A stretch of DNA of 64,000 nt from Bradyrhizobium viridifuturi (lineage in GTDB: Bacteria > Pseudomonadota > Alphaproteobacteria > Rhizobiales > Xanthobacteraceae). Each line of letters starts with the position of its first letter. Position 1 is the stretch's first letter. The position numbers were made by a program, and so were the translations under genes. Below the pieces are notes generated by a model, which did not search any database, was not told the DNA's origin, and was given only the letters and a program-made list of their open reading frames with translations. Below, piece after piece: positions 1 to 11,247 of this stretch. Location: positions 124,001 through 188,000 of the forward strand of contig NZ_LGTB01000009.1 in NCBI RefSeq assembly GCF_001238275.1. Direction: 5' to 3'.

Positions 1-1
1 C

Positions 2-586
2 GTCAACCGCGCGCTGACGCCGTACATGCTGGAAGCCATGATGATGCTGGATGAGAAGACCGACCAGCGCCTGATCGACGCGGCCGCCGTCGAGTTCGGC
101 ATGCCGATGGGGCCGATCGAGCTTGCCGACCAGGTCGGCCTCGATATCTGCCTCGATGTCGGCGACATGCTGCGCTCCAAGTTCGGCGACAGCTTGCCGC
201 CGACGCCGGCGTGGCTGCGCGAAAAGGTCGCCAAGGGCGAGCTCGGCCGCAAGACCGGCAAGGGCTTCTATACCTGGAAGGATGGCAAGGCGGAGAAGAC
301 GCCGCTGCCGGAGACCGGCCCCAAGGTAAGCGACGAAATGATCGATCGGCTGGTGCTGCCGATCTCGAATGTCTGCGTCGCCGCCTTGCGCGAAGGCATT
401 GTCGACGATCCCGACATGGTCGACGGCGCGATGATCTTCGGCACCGGCTATGCCCCGTTCCGTGGCGGCCCGCTCAACTATGCGCGCACGCGCGGCGTTG
501 ATAACGTTGTGTCGGCCATGCAATCGCTGATGCGCAAGTTCGGCGGACGATTTGCGCCGGATACCGGCTGGGAGAGCTTCAAGTGA
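2..586 (+). CDS. 3-hydroxyacyl-CoA dehydrogenase / enoyl-CoA hydratase (FadB/FadJ type), C-terminal part
   Basis: This is the 3' end of a fatty-acid beta-oxidation protein; the start lies upstream of the window and the frame is open from base 2. The visible part is the C-terminal 3-hydroxyacyl-CoA dehydrogenase domain. Its first residues VNRALTPYMLEA and the stretch FGMPMGPIELADQVGLD are typical of FadB/FadJ C-terminal domains, and FGTGYAPFRGGPLNYA near the end matches the second copy of that domain. It would oxidise 3-hydroxyacyl-CoA to 3-ketoacyl-CoA with NAD in the cytoplasm. Its stop overlaps the start of the thioesterase gene (GTGA), so the two are probably translated together. The N-terminal crotonase and NAD-binding parts are not visible, so the multifunctional nature is inferred. 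Confidence 0.85.
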   Translation, partial: VNRALTPYMLEAMMMLDEKTDQRLIDAAAVEFGMPMGPIELADQVGLDICLDVGDMLRSKFGDSLPPTPAWLREKVAKGELGRKTGKGFYTWKDGKAEKTPLPETGPKVSDEMIDRLVLPISNVCVAALREGIVDDPDMVDGAMIFGTGYAPFRGGPLNYARTRGVDNVVSAMQSLMRKFGGRFAPDTGWESFK

Positions 587-1029
587 CCGACACCCAAGCG
601 CCCGAAACCCATGTTCACGCGCCGCCGATCAGCGGCAACGAGCCGCAGGGCGATCTCTGCATCCGCACGCTGGCGATGCCGGCCGACACCAATGCCAATG
701 GCGACATCTTCGGCGGCTGGCTGCTCAGCCAGATGGATCTGGGCGGTGGCGTGTTCGCGGGCAAGGTTGCGAGGTCCCGCACCGTGACGGTCGCGATCGA
801 GGCGATGAACTTCCGCAAGGCTGTCTATGTCGGCGATCTCGTCTCGGTGCACGCCAATCTGGTGCGCGTCGGGCGCACCTCGATCACGGTGCATCTCGAA
901 GCCTGGGTGCTGCGTCGCCGCGAGCAGCAGTCGATCCTCGTCACCGACGGCAATTTCACCTATGTCTCGATCGACGAGCAGGGCCATCCGCAACCGATCC
1001 AGCGCGACGGCGCGACGATTTCGACCTGA
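583..1029 (+). CDS. acyl-CoA thioesterase, YciA-like hotdog fold
   Basis: A 148-residue single-domain hotdog protein expected to hydrolyse acyl-CoA to free acid and CoA. The segment NANGDIFGGWLLSQMDLGGG carries the Asn/Asp region and long helix of the YciA/acyl-CoA thioester hydrolase family, followed by EAMNFRKAVYVGDLV and RVGRTSITV typical of the strands. The start is the GTG overlapping the stop of the upstream beta-oxidation gene, which supports cotranslation and a role in draining or proofreading acyl-CoA pools. The first 30 residues are polar and poorly conserved. Substrate chain length cannot be told from sequence. Confidence 0.85.
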   Translation: MTDTQAPETHVHAPPISGNEPQGDLCIRTLAMPADTNANGDIFGGWLLSQMDLGGGVFAGKVARSRTVTVAIEAMNFRKAVYVGDLVSVHANLVRVGRTSITVHLEAWVLRRREQQSILVTDGNFTYVSIDEQGHPQPIQRDGATIST

Positions 1030-1193
1030 TGTTTTTCACACGAAAACGCCGTTGATTCGGCGCGAGTGAAACGCGTCGAAACTGAGACCGGAGCGCGGCT
1101 CGATTGCAAAAACGGCGCTTCGCTTCGCAAATAAACCGAGGAACAAACAGACGATGACACCGTTGTCGGGCCGGAATCAAACCGAGGCCGACA

Positions 1194-1388
1194 ATGTCCG
1201 AGTGCTATGTCATCGAAGTGAGTTCACAGACCGCGGGTATCGTGGTGCGCGACACCGGCGGTTACGCGTTTTTTGCCGCCTCGCACCGCTTCCACGCCCT
1301 CGAAGGCCAGATTTTTCGCAATGCACGTGAGGCCGAGCGCGCCGCGCGACGGCTTGTCACTGGGCAAGATCTGCAGCTGGCCTCCTGA
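1194..1388 (+). CDS. small protein of unknown function
   Basis: A 64-residue protein starting MSECYVIEVSSQTAGIVVRD. It has no signal peptide or membrane segment and ends in a basic helix (NAREAERAARRLV). The composition looks like a real short alpha/beta protein: hydrophobic strands at residues 5-20 and 24-30, and an amphipathic helix at 42-54. It stands alone, with about 165 bases to the upstream gene. I do not recognise a family; it resembles the small orphan proteins conserved among Bradyrhizobium genomes, but that is an impression only. Confidence 0.55.
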   Translation: MSECYVIEVSSQTAGIVVRDTGGYAFFAASHRFHALEGQIFRNAREAERAARRLVTGQDLQLAS

Positions 1389-1470
1389 CATGCGGCCACG
1401 GCGGCGCGTCATTTGCGTGCGCCGCGAGAGTCTGTATTGATGCGTCCGGATTCACGGAATATCTCCCCGG

Positions 1471-2131
1471 ATGTCGCAGACACAAGGCCAAGCGTCGCAG
1501 ACACAGGGTGCACTGCTGTTCGATATCGACGGCACGCTCGCCGACACCGATCCGCTGCATCTGGCAGCGTTCAACCGGGTGCTCGGCCCTCATGGACACT
1601 CCTTCGATCACGCGCGCTTCGGAAGGGAGCTGCAAGGCTTCTCCAATGTACTCGATCGGCGAGCGCTTCCTCGCCCACGAGCCGCCTGAACGCCGCGCTG
1701 GCATCCTCGGTGAGAAGGAGCGGATCTTCCGCGAACTGGTCAGTGGCCAGATCGTGCCGGTGCCGGGATTGATGGCGCTGCTCGACCGGGCCGATCGCGC
1801 CGGCGTGCCGATGGTGGCGGTGACCAATGCGCCGCGCGCGAACGCCGAATTGCTGCTTTCCGGACTGGGCGTCGTGCACCGTTTCAAGGCGCTCGTGATC
1901 GGCGACGAGCTGGCGCACGGCAAGCCCCACCCATTGCCGTATCTCGAGGGGCTGCGCCTCGCCGGCGCCGTGGCATCCGCGTCGCTGGCGTTCGAGGACT
2001 CGCGCTCCGGCATTCAGTCCGCGACGGCGGCAGGCATCGCCACGATCGGGATGAGAACCGGGCTCAGCCATGCCGACCTGCTTGCGGCCGGCGCGGTCAC
2101 CAGCGCCCGGGCGTCGACGATCCCGAATTGA
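1471..2131 (+). CDS. HAD-superfamily hydrolase (phosphoglycolate phosphatase-like), frame broken near 1645
   Basis: Two frames together give one 219-residue haloacid dehalogenase phosphatase. The first (1471 to about 1648) carries motif I as LLFDIDGTLADTDPLH. The second (from about 1649 to 2131) carries the cap, motif II in VAVTNAPRA, motif III Lys in GKPHPLPY and motif IV as AFEDSRSGIQSA. The junction, read as FSNV then SIGERF, needs one extra base removed around 1645-1650. This makes it the only probable insertion among the broken genes here. All catalytic motifs are intact on either side, so a sequencing error or very recent mutation is more likely than long decay. The substrate is unknown. 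Confidence 0.75.
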
Positions 2132-2245
2132 TCCGCCTGGTCGCGTCGGCCATGGCTTGGTGAATCGGCATTGCTGCAACGCAGTTCTTAACCCCGGCGA
2201 TGCTTGCTCGTTGACCTCGGTGCCGAACGGTCGCACCATGAGCGA

Positions 2246-2294
2246 GAGCATGATCCGGAAAAGTGGAAACCGGTTTTCCGAAATGACCATGCTC
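2246..2294. repeat. 49-base dispersed palindromic element, copy 1
   Basis: An imperfect palindrome with outer arms GAGCATGATCCGGAAAAGT and a complementary right arm ending in CATGCTC. A second copy of the same length lies at 27210-27258. It lies between the HAD gene and the repressor start, so it may fold in the leader of the repressor mRNA. Such elements are common between genes in Bradyrhizobium and relatives. Confidence 0.7.
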
Positions 2295-2323
2295 CAACCA
2301 ATTGCCGTTTCAAGGGTGCCGCC

Positions 2324-3151
2324 GTGGCCGGACTCTCCCATCGCCAGACTGAAATCCTCAACATTGCACGCGCATTCGGCCGGGTCATGGTCGAGGACCT
2401 TGCCAAGCGGTTCGAGGTGTCGGCGCAGACCATCCGCAAGGACCTCAACGATCTCTGCGACGAGCGGTCGCTGACCCGCATCCATGGCGGTGCGATCATC
2501 GCCTCGGGCGTCGAGAACCTCGCCTATGAAGCGCGGCGCTTCGTTGCCGCCGAGGAGAAGAAGGCGATCGGCGCCGCGGCGGCCGCGCGGATTCCGAACG
2601 GCTGCTCGCTGTTCATCAATATCGGCACCACCACGGAGGAGGTCGCGAGCGCGCTGACCTCGCACGAGGACCTGCTCGTCATCACCAACAACCTCAATGT
2701 CGCGATGCTGCTCTATCGTCATCCGCGCATCGAGGTGGTGGTGGCCGGCGGCACGGTGCGCCGCGCCGACGGTGCGGTGGTCGGCTCCACCGCGACGCAG
2801 CTGATCGGCCAGTTCAAGGTCGATTACGCCATCATCGGCGCCTCCGCGATCGACGAGGAGGGTGCGCTGCTCGACTTCGACTATCGCGAGGTGCAGGTGG
2901 CGCAGGCGATCATCGCCAACGCGCGCAACGTGATGCTGGTGTCGGATGCGACAAAACTCCGCCGCAGCGCGCCGGTGCGCATCGCCCATATGAGCCAGAT
3001 CCAGACCTTCGTGACCGACTCGCCCTTGCCTGCGGGCCTCGCCAACATCTGCCACAGCAGAGGGATCGAGGTCGTCGTCGCGATGGACAAGCCGCAAGTC
3101 GATATCGACGACAACGCCGATGCGGCGCAGGCGACGCTGCGCAGCGCTTAG
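2324..3151 (+). CDS. glpR: DeoR-family transcriptional repressor of the glycerol-3-phosphate locus (GlpR-like)
   Basis: A 275-residue regulator if started at the GTG at 2324, giving VAGLSHRQTEILNIARAFG. Longer readings run through the palindromic repeat and are unlikely. Residues about 5-60 form the DeoR helix-turn-helix (VEDLAKRFEVSAQTIRKDLN) followed by the family signature RIHGGAI. The rest is the DeoR sensor domain with INIGTTTEEVA, a sugar-phosphate binding loop. It lies immediately upstream of glpD and the glycerol ABC transporter genes in the same direction, so repression of that locus relieved by glycerol-3-phosphate is the likely role. The effector is inferred from context. Confidence 0.85.
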   Translation: MAGLSHRQTEILNIARAFGRVMVEDLAKRFEVSAQTIRKDLNDLCDERSLTRIHGGAIIASGVENLAYEARRFVAAEEKKAIGAAAAARIPNGCSLFINIGTTTEEVASALTSHEDLLVITNNLNVAMLLYRHPRIEVVVAGGTVRRADGAVVGSTATQLIGQFKVDYAIIGASAIDEEGALLDFDYREVQVAQAIIANARNVMLVSDATKLRRSAPVRIAHMSQIQTFVTDSPLPAGLANICHSRGIEVVVAMDKPQVDIDDNADAAQATLRSA

Positions 3152-3475
3152 CGCTGAATTGTCGGTGCTCTGAATCGTCTGTGCCTTCGCTGACTCGTCG
3201 ACGACATCCAAATTAGATACGCGGCCGTTCACCCCCTCCAGGGGAGGATGAAGCGGCTCGATTGCGCTTGCACCTCAGCGATAACGGCGCCGCCGCTGCG
3301 CTAGGGGCGATGGTCCGAGATTCGTGCATGGCTCTGCCCCCGCCGCGATCATCCCGCCCAAAAAATCCCCAGCTCAAGTTCCCCATTTTCGCTTTGCTTT
3401 CGTTTTTTGTTGTGATCTACTCCAATCCGAAAGTAAAACCGCCAAAGCGAAGGCGGTTGCCGGGGGAAGCGTTCT
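3152..3475 (+). other. glpR-glpD intergenic region
   Basis: A 324-base gap without a credible gene. It holds a GC-rich inverted repeat near 3230-3250 (CCCCTCCAGGGGAGG) that could end glpR transcription. The last 100 bases become T/A-richer and contain a repeated TTTCG motif, which probably marks the glpD promoter and operator. Confidence 0.5.
3386..3409 (+). promoter_or_regulatory. candidate GlpR operator upstream of glpD
   Basis: Two TTTCG blocks, at 3387-3391 and 3398-3402, are spaced 11 bases apart, about one helical turn. Both sit in a T-rich stretch, with GAAAG and GCGAA in the opposite sense further down. Repeated TTTCG-like boxes are usual targets of GlpR-type DeoR proteins. The position, roughly 70-90 bases before the glpD start, fits an operator. 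Confidence 0.35.
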
Positions 3476-5016
3476 TTGGATCAGATTTACGACCTCGCCA
3501 TCATCGGAGGCGGCGTTAATGGCTGCGGCATCGGGCGCGATGCGGCGGGCCGGGGTAATTCTGTTTTCCTGTGTGAAATGAATGACTTGGCCAGCGGGAC
3601 GTCGTCCTGGTCGACCAAGCTCGTGCATGGCGGCTTGCGCTATCTCGAATATTACGAGTTTCGTTTGGTGCGCGAGGCGCTGATCGAGCGCGAGATCCTC
3701 TGGCAGATCGCGCCCCACATCATTCGACCGCTGCGTTTCGTTTTGCCGCACCACGCGGGCCTGCGCCCGGCCTGGCTGCTGCGGCTCGGCCTCTTCCTCT
3801 ACGATCATATCGGCGGCCGGCATCTGTTGCCGGCGACGCGCTCGGTCGATCTGACCCGCGACGTGGTCGGCAAGCCGCTGATCCCCGGCCGCTACACCAA
3901 GGGCTTTGAATATTCCGACTGCTTCGTCGACGACGCGCGGCTGGTTGCGCTGACCGCGCGCGACGCCGCCGATCGCGGCGCCGAGATCCGCACCCGCACC
4001 CGTGCGGTCGAGACCCGGCAGGTCGACGGCATCTGGCACGTCACGGTCGAGGATACGACGAGCGGCTCGCGTGAGACGATCAAGGCGCGCGTGCTGGTCA
4101 ATGCCGGCGGTCCCTGGGTCGAGCAGGTGCTGGCGTCAGGCGCCGGTGTCAACGCGCGGGCCAAGGTGCGCCTGGTGCAGGGCTCGCACATCGTGGTGCC
4201 CAAGCTCTACGACCACGACCGCGCCTACATCTTCCAGAATGCCGACGGCCGCATCATCTTCGTGATTCCCTATCAGAACGAATTTTCGCTGATCGGCACC
4301 ACCGACCGCGACTATGACGGCGATCCGGCCAAGGTGAAGGCGACGCAGGAGGAGATCGAATATCTCTGCGCCTCCGCAAGCGAATACCTCGCCAAGCCGG
4401 TGAAGCCGCAGGACGTGGTTTGGGATTACTCCGGCGTGCGTCCGCTCTATGACGACGGCGCGAGCGAGGCCAAGGCCGCGACCCGCGACTATGTGTTCGA
4501 GCTCGATACGCCCGGCGGTGCGCCGCTGCTGTCGATCTATGGCGGCAAGATCACGACCTATCGCCGGCTGTCCGAAGAGGCGCTGGAGCGGCTCGCGCCT
4601 TATCTAAAGGGCGCGAAAGCGCAGGAGGGCTGGACCGGCAAGGCGCCGCTGCCCGGCGGCGACATGGATGTCTCCGCGGTCGCGGCGCTCGCCGCCGAAC
4701 TGGTTCGCAACCATCCGTTCCTCGCGCAGCCCCACGCCAACCGTCTCGCGCACGCCTACGGCACGCGTGCCGCAAAGGTCCTCGGCAATGCAGCATCGGC
4801 TGAAGATCTCGGTCGCTCGTTCGGCGCGACCTTGACGGAGAGTGAAGTCCGGTACCTGATGGCGAATGAATGGGCTCGGACTGCGGAAGATGTCGTCTGG
4901 CGACGATCCAAGCTGGGCTTGCGGATGACGGCGGGTGAAATCGCCGCGCTCGATGAGTGGATGGCCGCCAACCGCGTCTCCGGTGAACGTCCCCTCCGCG
5001 AAGCGGGAGGACGGGC

Positions 5017-5020
<4 letters not shown>
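3476..5020 (+). CDS. glpD: FAD-dependent glycerol-3-phosphate dehydrogenase
   Basis: A 514-residue membrane-associated flavoenzyme that oxidises sn-glycerol-3-phosphate to dihydroxyacetone phosphate and passes electrons to the quinone pool. The N-terminus has the FAD dinucleotide-binding motif LAIIGGGVNGCGIGRDAAGR (residues 7-26), followed by TSSWSTKLVHGGLRYLE, the GlpD family signature. GGKITTYRRLSEE is the conserved substrate-side motif, and the C-terminal DAO_C domain ends near 500. The start is TTG with a GGGGGAAG Shine-Dalgarno just upstream. Its stop overlaps the next start (ATGA), so it is the first gene of a translationally coupled operon with the transporter genes. Confidence 0.95.
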
Positions 5021-6105
<1,085 letters not shown>

Positions 6106-6117
6106 GGGAGATGCTTC

Positions 6118-7202
6118 ATGGCCCGCATTGACCTCGTCGATCTCGCGCAGTCCTACAACGGCAATGATGCGCCGCTGGAATCGTTCGCGCTGAAGCCGGT
6201 CACCATGACCTGGCGGCAGGGCGGCGCCTATGCGTTGCTCGGGCCGTCCGGCTGCGGCAAGACCACGCTACTCAATTTGATTTCCGGCATCGTGACGCCG
6301 TCGCGCGGACAGATCCTGTTCGACGGCCGTGACATCACGCCGCTGTCGACGCAGAAGCGCAACATCGCGCAGGTGTTCCAGTTCCCTGTGATCTACGACA
6401 CCATGACGGTGGGCGAGAATCTGGCGTTCCCGCTGAAGAACCGCGGCATCGCCAAGGCCGAGGTCGATGCACGGGTCAGGCAGATCGCCGGTCTGCTCGA
6501 CCTCACGCCCTATTTGAACCGCAAGGCGACGCGGCTGACCGCCGACGCCAAGCAGAAGATCTCGCTCGGCCGCGGCCTGGTGCGTTCCGACGTCGCCGCC
6601 GTGTTGTTCGACGAGCCGCTGACGGTGATCGATCCCGAGCTGAAGTGGCAATTGCGCTCCAAGCTGAAGGCGCTGCATCGGGAGCTTGACCTCACGATGA
6701 TCTACGTCACCCATGATCAGACCGAGGCGCTGACCTTCGCCGACACCGTGGTCGTCATGCATGACGGCCGCGTGGTGCAGAGCGGAACGCCGGCCGAGCT
6801 GTTCGACAAGCCGGCGCACACCTTCGTCGGCTATTTCATCGGTTCGCCCGGCATGAACATCGTCCCCGCCGAGGTCTCAGGCCACGAGGCGCGGATCGAC
6901 GGCCATGTCATCGGCCTGCATCGCAACTATGGTGTCCTGCCGGCCGGCAAGAAGATCGAGATCGGCGTACGGCCGGAGTTCGTCGATGTCGCGGCGCCCG
7001 CGTCGGGACTGCTCTCGGCCACCATCGAACGGATCGACGATCTCGGCCGCATCCAGTTCGCCCGCGTGCGCGTCGGCAACACCAAGCTCGCGGCGCGCGT
7101 GCCGCCGGGCTTCTCGGTCTCCGGCGATACCGCCGGTCTCGTTTTCAATCCCGCCTATGTCCACGTCTATGCCGACAGCCATTTGGTGGAAGGGGTCGCC
7201 TG

Positions 7203-7203
<1 letters not shown>
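6118..7203 (+). CDS. glpT: glycerol ABC transporter ATP-binding protein GlpT
   Basis: A 361-residue MalK-type ATPase. Walker A is GPSGCGKT (42-49), Walker B ends in DEP (165-167) and the switch region YVTHDQTEA keeps His199. The ABC signature is strongly degenerate: the place of LSGGQ reads LTADAK (140-145). A TOBE-like domain follows. Such asymmetry is typical of obligate heterodimers, and GlpS upstream supplies the intact signature. The gene lies 12 bases after glpS with a GGGAG Shine-Dalgarno. It should power import of glycerol through GlpP and GlpQ. The name glpT is from the rhizobial operon and is not the E. coli antiporter. Confidence 0.9.
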
Positions 7204-8104
<901 letters not shown>

Positions 8105-8105
<1 letters not shown>

Positions 8106-8911
8106 TGCACTCGATCCCCGGCCGCCGCCTGATCATGGCGCTGTTCCTGATCTTCCTGTTGTTGCCGATCTACTGGCTCGTCAACATGAGCTTCAAGACC
8201 AACGCCGAGATCGTCTCGACGATGACCTTGTGGCCGCACACGCCGACGCTGCAGCACTACCGACGCATCTTCACCGACGAGAGCTGGTATTCGGGCTACA
8301 TCAATTCGCTGGAATATGTCGTCATCAACACCGTGATCTCGATCGCGGTGGCGCTGCCGGCGGCCTACGCGTTCTCGCGCTACCGCTTCCTCGGCGACAA
8401 GCATCTGTTCTTCTGGCTGCTGTCGAACCGCATGGCACCGGCGGCGGTCTATGCGCTGCCGTTCTTCAACCTCTATTCGGCGATCGGCCTGTTCGATACG
8501 CCGTGGGCGGTCGCGCTCGCGCACTGCATCTTCAACGTGCCGCTGGCGGTGTGGATCCTCGAAGGCTTCGTCTCCGGCGTGCCGCGCGAGATCGACGAGA
8601 CCGCGTTCCTCGACGGCTATTCGTTCCCGCGCTTCTTCATCAAGATCCTGGTGCCGTTGATCGCGAGCGGTATCGGCGTCGCCGCGTTCTTCTGCTTCAT
8701 GTTCTCCTGGGTCGAGCTGCTGCTGGCGCGCACGCTGACTTCGGTGCAGGCCAAGCCGATCGCGGCGATCATGACGCGCACGGTGTCGGCTGCCGGCATG
8801 GACTGGGGTCTGCTTGCCGCCGCCGGCGTGCTTACCATCATCCCCGGCGCGCTCGTGATCTGGTTCGTCCGCAACTACATCGCGCGCGGCTTCGCGCTCG
8901 GCCGGGTTTAG
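8105..8911 (+). CDS. glpQ: glycerol ABC transporter permease GlpQ
   Basis: A 268-residue MalG-class permease starting MHSIPGRRLIMALFLIFLLL. The start is the ATG at 8105 overlapping the glpP stop; a longer open frame upstream is only a shadow of glpP. About six membrane segments are visible, and the EAA loop reads IDETAFLDGYSFPRFFIKIL. The C-terminus NYIARGFALGRV is the usual ending of MalG-type permeases. It pairs with GlpP to form the membrane pore. The name glpQ follows the rhizobial operon and is not the E. coli phosphodiesterase. Confidence 0.9.
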
Positions 8912-8920
8912 GAGGCGCCC

Positions 8921-9247
8921 ATGGACAGCATCGCATGGATGGCATGGACCTGGCCGACCGCGGTCTTCTTCGTGCTGCTTGCCTCTACGCTCGGCATGAT
9001 GACCTGGCTCGCGATCGCCTATCCCGAAGCGGAGCGACTCGGCGTGCTGCGGATTCCGACCACGCGCGGCGATCGGTTGTTCGTCTCGCTGGTGCTGGCG
9101 GCGGTGATCCATTTGCTGTGGATCGGCCTCGTCGGTACCGATCCGATTTTTACCCTGCCGATCGGGGAGGGCATTGATATTTCGAGCCTGTGGCTCGCAA
9201 CACTGATTTCGCTTGCCTCAGCTGCGGTGATCTTTCGCACCGTCTGA
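8921..9247 (+). CDS. glpU: small membrane protein of the glycerol operon (GlpU, DUF2160-like)
   Basis: A 108-residue protein with three probable membrane segments (about 7-30, 48-68 and 85-103), starting MDSIAWMAWTWPTAVFFVLL. It lies nine bases after glpQ and before the binding-protein gene. This position is held by glpU, a predicted small integral membrane protein, in related rhizobial operons. Its role in transport is not established. It could stabilise the permease or be an accessory subunit. The Shine-Dalgarno AGGAGG overlaps the end of glpQ. Confidence 0.8.
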   Translation: MDSIAWMAWTWPTAVFFVLLASTLGMMTWLAIAYPEAERLGVLRIPTTRGDRLFVSLVLAAVIHLLWIGLVGTDPIFTLPIGEGIDISSLWLATLISLASAAVIFRTV

Positions 9248-9265
9248 GAGGCGAAAAAGAGCAGA

Positions 9266-9282
9266 TCCGGGGTCTACCCGGA
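9266..9282 (+). other. hairpin between glpU and glpV
   Basis: TCCGGG at 9266-9271 pairs with CCCGGA at 9277-9282 around a five-base loop. No T-run follows, so it is not a full terminator. It may act as an RNA stabiliser or partial attenuator that sets the binding protein apart from the permease genes, as is common in ABC operons. Confidence 0.3.
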
Positions 9283-9323
9283 CCTGGGGTACTTAGTTTG
9301 TCGCTGCAACCGGAGGAATCAAC

Positions 9324-11104
9324 ATGCGACACTTGAGAAGGACCAAGGATAGTCTTCTGACCATGACCAGCGTCGTCGCGCTGGCTGTGGCATCAGTAGC
9401 TATCGCCGCGCCGGCTCGCGCCGACGAGGCGGCCGCGAAGAAGTGGATCGACAGCGAGTTCCAGCCGTCGACCCTCTCCAAGGACGACCAGATGAAGGAA
9501 ATGCAGTGGTTCATCAAGGCCGCTGCCCCCTTCAAGGGCATGGAGATCAACGTCGTCTCCGAAACCCTGACGGTGCACGAATACGAATCCCGCACGCTCG
9601 CCAAGGCGTTCGAGGAAATCACCGGCATCAAGGTCAAGCACGACATCATCCAGGAAGGTGACGTCGTCGAGAAGATCCAGACCCAGATGCAGTCCGGCAA
9701 GAACGTCTATGACGGCTGGATCAACGACTCCGACTTCATCGGCACCCACTTCCGTTACGGCCAGGCGGTCGATCTGACGGAATGGATGAAGGGCGAAGCA
9801 AGGACGTCACCGACCCGATGCTCGACGTCGACGACTTCATCGGCAAGTCGTTCACCACGGCGCCGAACGGCCACCTCTATCAGCTGCCCGACCAGCAGTT
9901 CGCGAACCTCTATTGGTTCCGCTACGACTGGTTCACCAACCCGGAGTACAAGGCCAAGTTCAAGGCCAAGTATGGCTACGATCTCGGCGTGCCCGTGAAC
10001 TGGTCGGCCTATGAAGATATCGCCGACTTCTTCACCAACGACGTCAAGGAGATCAACGGCGTCAAGGTCTACGGCCATATGGACTATGGCAAGAAGGATC
10101 CGTCGCTCGGCTGGCGTTTCACCGACGCCTGGCTGTCGATGGCCGGCAACGGCGACAAGGGTCTCCCGAACGGCCTGCCGGTCGACGAATGGGGCATCCG
10201 CATGGAAGGCTGCCGTCCGGTCGGCTCGTCGGTCGAGCGCGGCGGCGACGTCAACGGCCCGGCGGCGGTCTACTCGATCGTCAAGTACCTCGATTGGATG
10301 AAGAAGTATGCTCCGCCGCAGGCCCAGGGCATGACCTTCTCCGAGTCGGGCCCGGTGCCTTCGCAGGGCAACATCGCCCAGCAGATCTTCTGGTACACCG
10401 CCTTCACCGCCGACATGGTGAAGCCGGGCATCGCCGTGATGAACGCGGACGGTACGCCGAAGTGGCGTATGGCTCCGTCGCCGCACGGCTCGTACTGGAA
10501 GGACGGCATGAAGCTCGGCTACCAGGACGTGGGTTCGGCCACGCTCTTGAAGTCGACCCCGGTCGATCGCCGCAAGGCGGCCTGGCTCTATCTGCAGTTC
10601 ATCGTCTCCAAGACGACGAGCCTGAAGAAGAGCCAAGTCGGTCTCACCTTCATCCGTGAATCCGACATCTGGGACAAGTCGTTCACCGAGCGCGCGCCGA
10701 AGCTCGGCGGCCTGATCGAGTTCTACCGCTCGCCCGCCCGCGTGCAGTGGACCCCGACCGGCAACAACGTGCCCGACTATCCGAAGCTCGCTCAGCTGTG
10801 GTGGCAGAACATCGGCGATGCGTCGTCCGGTGCGAAGACGCCGCAAGCTGCGATGGACGCGCTGGCCGCGGCCCAGGATTCGGTGATGGAGCGTCTTGAG
10901 AAGTCCGGTGTGCAGGGTGCCTGCGGACCGAAGCTGAACAAGAAGGAAACCGCCGAGTACTGGTACAAGAAGGCCGAGAAGGACGGCACCATCGCTCCGC
11001 AGCGCAAGCTCGCGAACGAGAAGCCGAAGGGCGAGACGATCGACTACGACACCCTGATCAAGTCGTGGCCGGCGAGCCCGCCCAAGCGCGCCGAAGCGAA
11101 GTAA
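9324..11104 (+). CDS. glpV: glycerol ABC transporter substrate-binding protein GlpV, frame broken near 9798
   Basis: The periplasmic receptor of the glycerol importer, about 593 residues when one base is restored. A signal peptide is clear: basic start MRHLRRTKD, hydrophobic core, and cleavage around APARADEA. The first frame runs to LTEWMKGE and the second resumes at KDVTDPMLDVDDFIGK. The read has GAAGCAAGG where GAAGGCAAGG would give a continuous protein. The rest matches a large extracellular solute-binding protein. The Shine-Dalgarno CGGAGGAA precedes the ATG, and a strong terminator follows. Because the whole operon is otherwise intact, the break is probably a sequence error. Confidence 0.88.
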
Positions 11105-11144
11105 GGCGGCAAGGCGTACCAGCCCACGCCATCCGCAGACTGCG

Positions 11145-11173
11145 AAAGGCCGGGAGCAATCCCGGCCTTTTTT
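11145..11173 (+). terminator. rho-independent terminator after glpV
   Basis: A ten-base perfect stem, AAAGGCCGGG with CCCGGCCTTT, around a six-base loop, followed by a run of T. It lies 41 bases after the glpV stop and ends the glycerol operon. Confidence 0.9.
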
Positions 11174-11247
11174 ACTTGATCGACGCTTATATCCGGAAGA
11201 GTGGAGCCCCTTTCGGGATTGTGCTCAAATGACGCGATGAGGTCATC

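Noticed and set aside
1571-3232. 553-residue minus-strand frame across the HAD and glpR genes
   Set aside because: It runs antisense over two recognisable genes and has no domain.
9780-9820. Programmed frameshifting in glpV and the other broken genes
   Set aside because: No slippery heptamer with downstream structure is shared by the sites, and unrelated genes in one small window would all need it. Missing bases explain all cases better.
11188-11225. Third copy of the 49-base palindrome before the 236-residue gene
   Set aside because: Only the fragments TCCGGAAGAGTGG and TGTGCTCAA are similar; the arms no longer pair, so I did not list it as a repeat.
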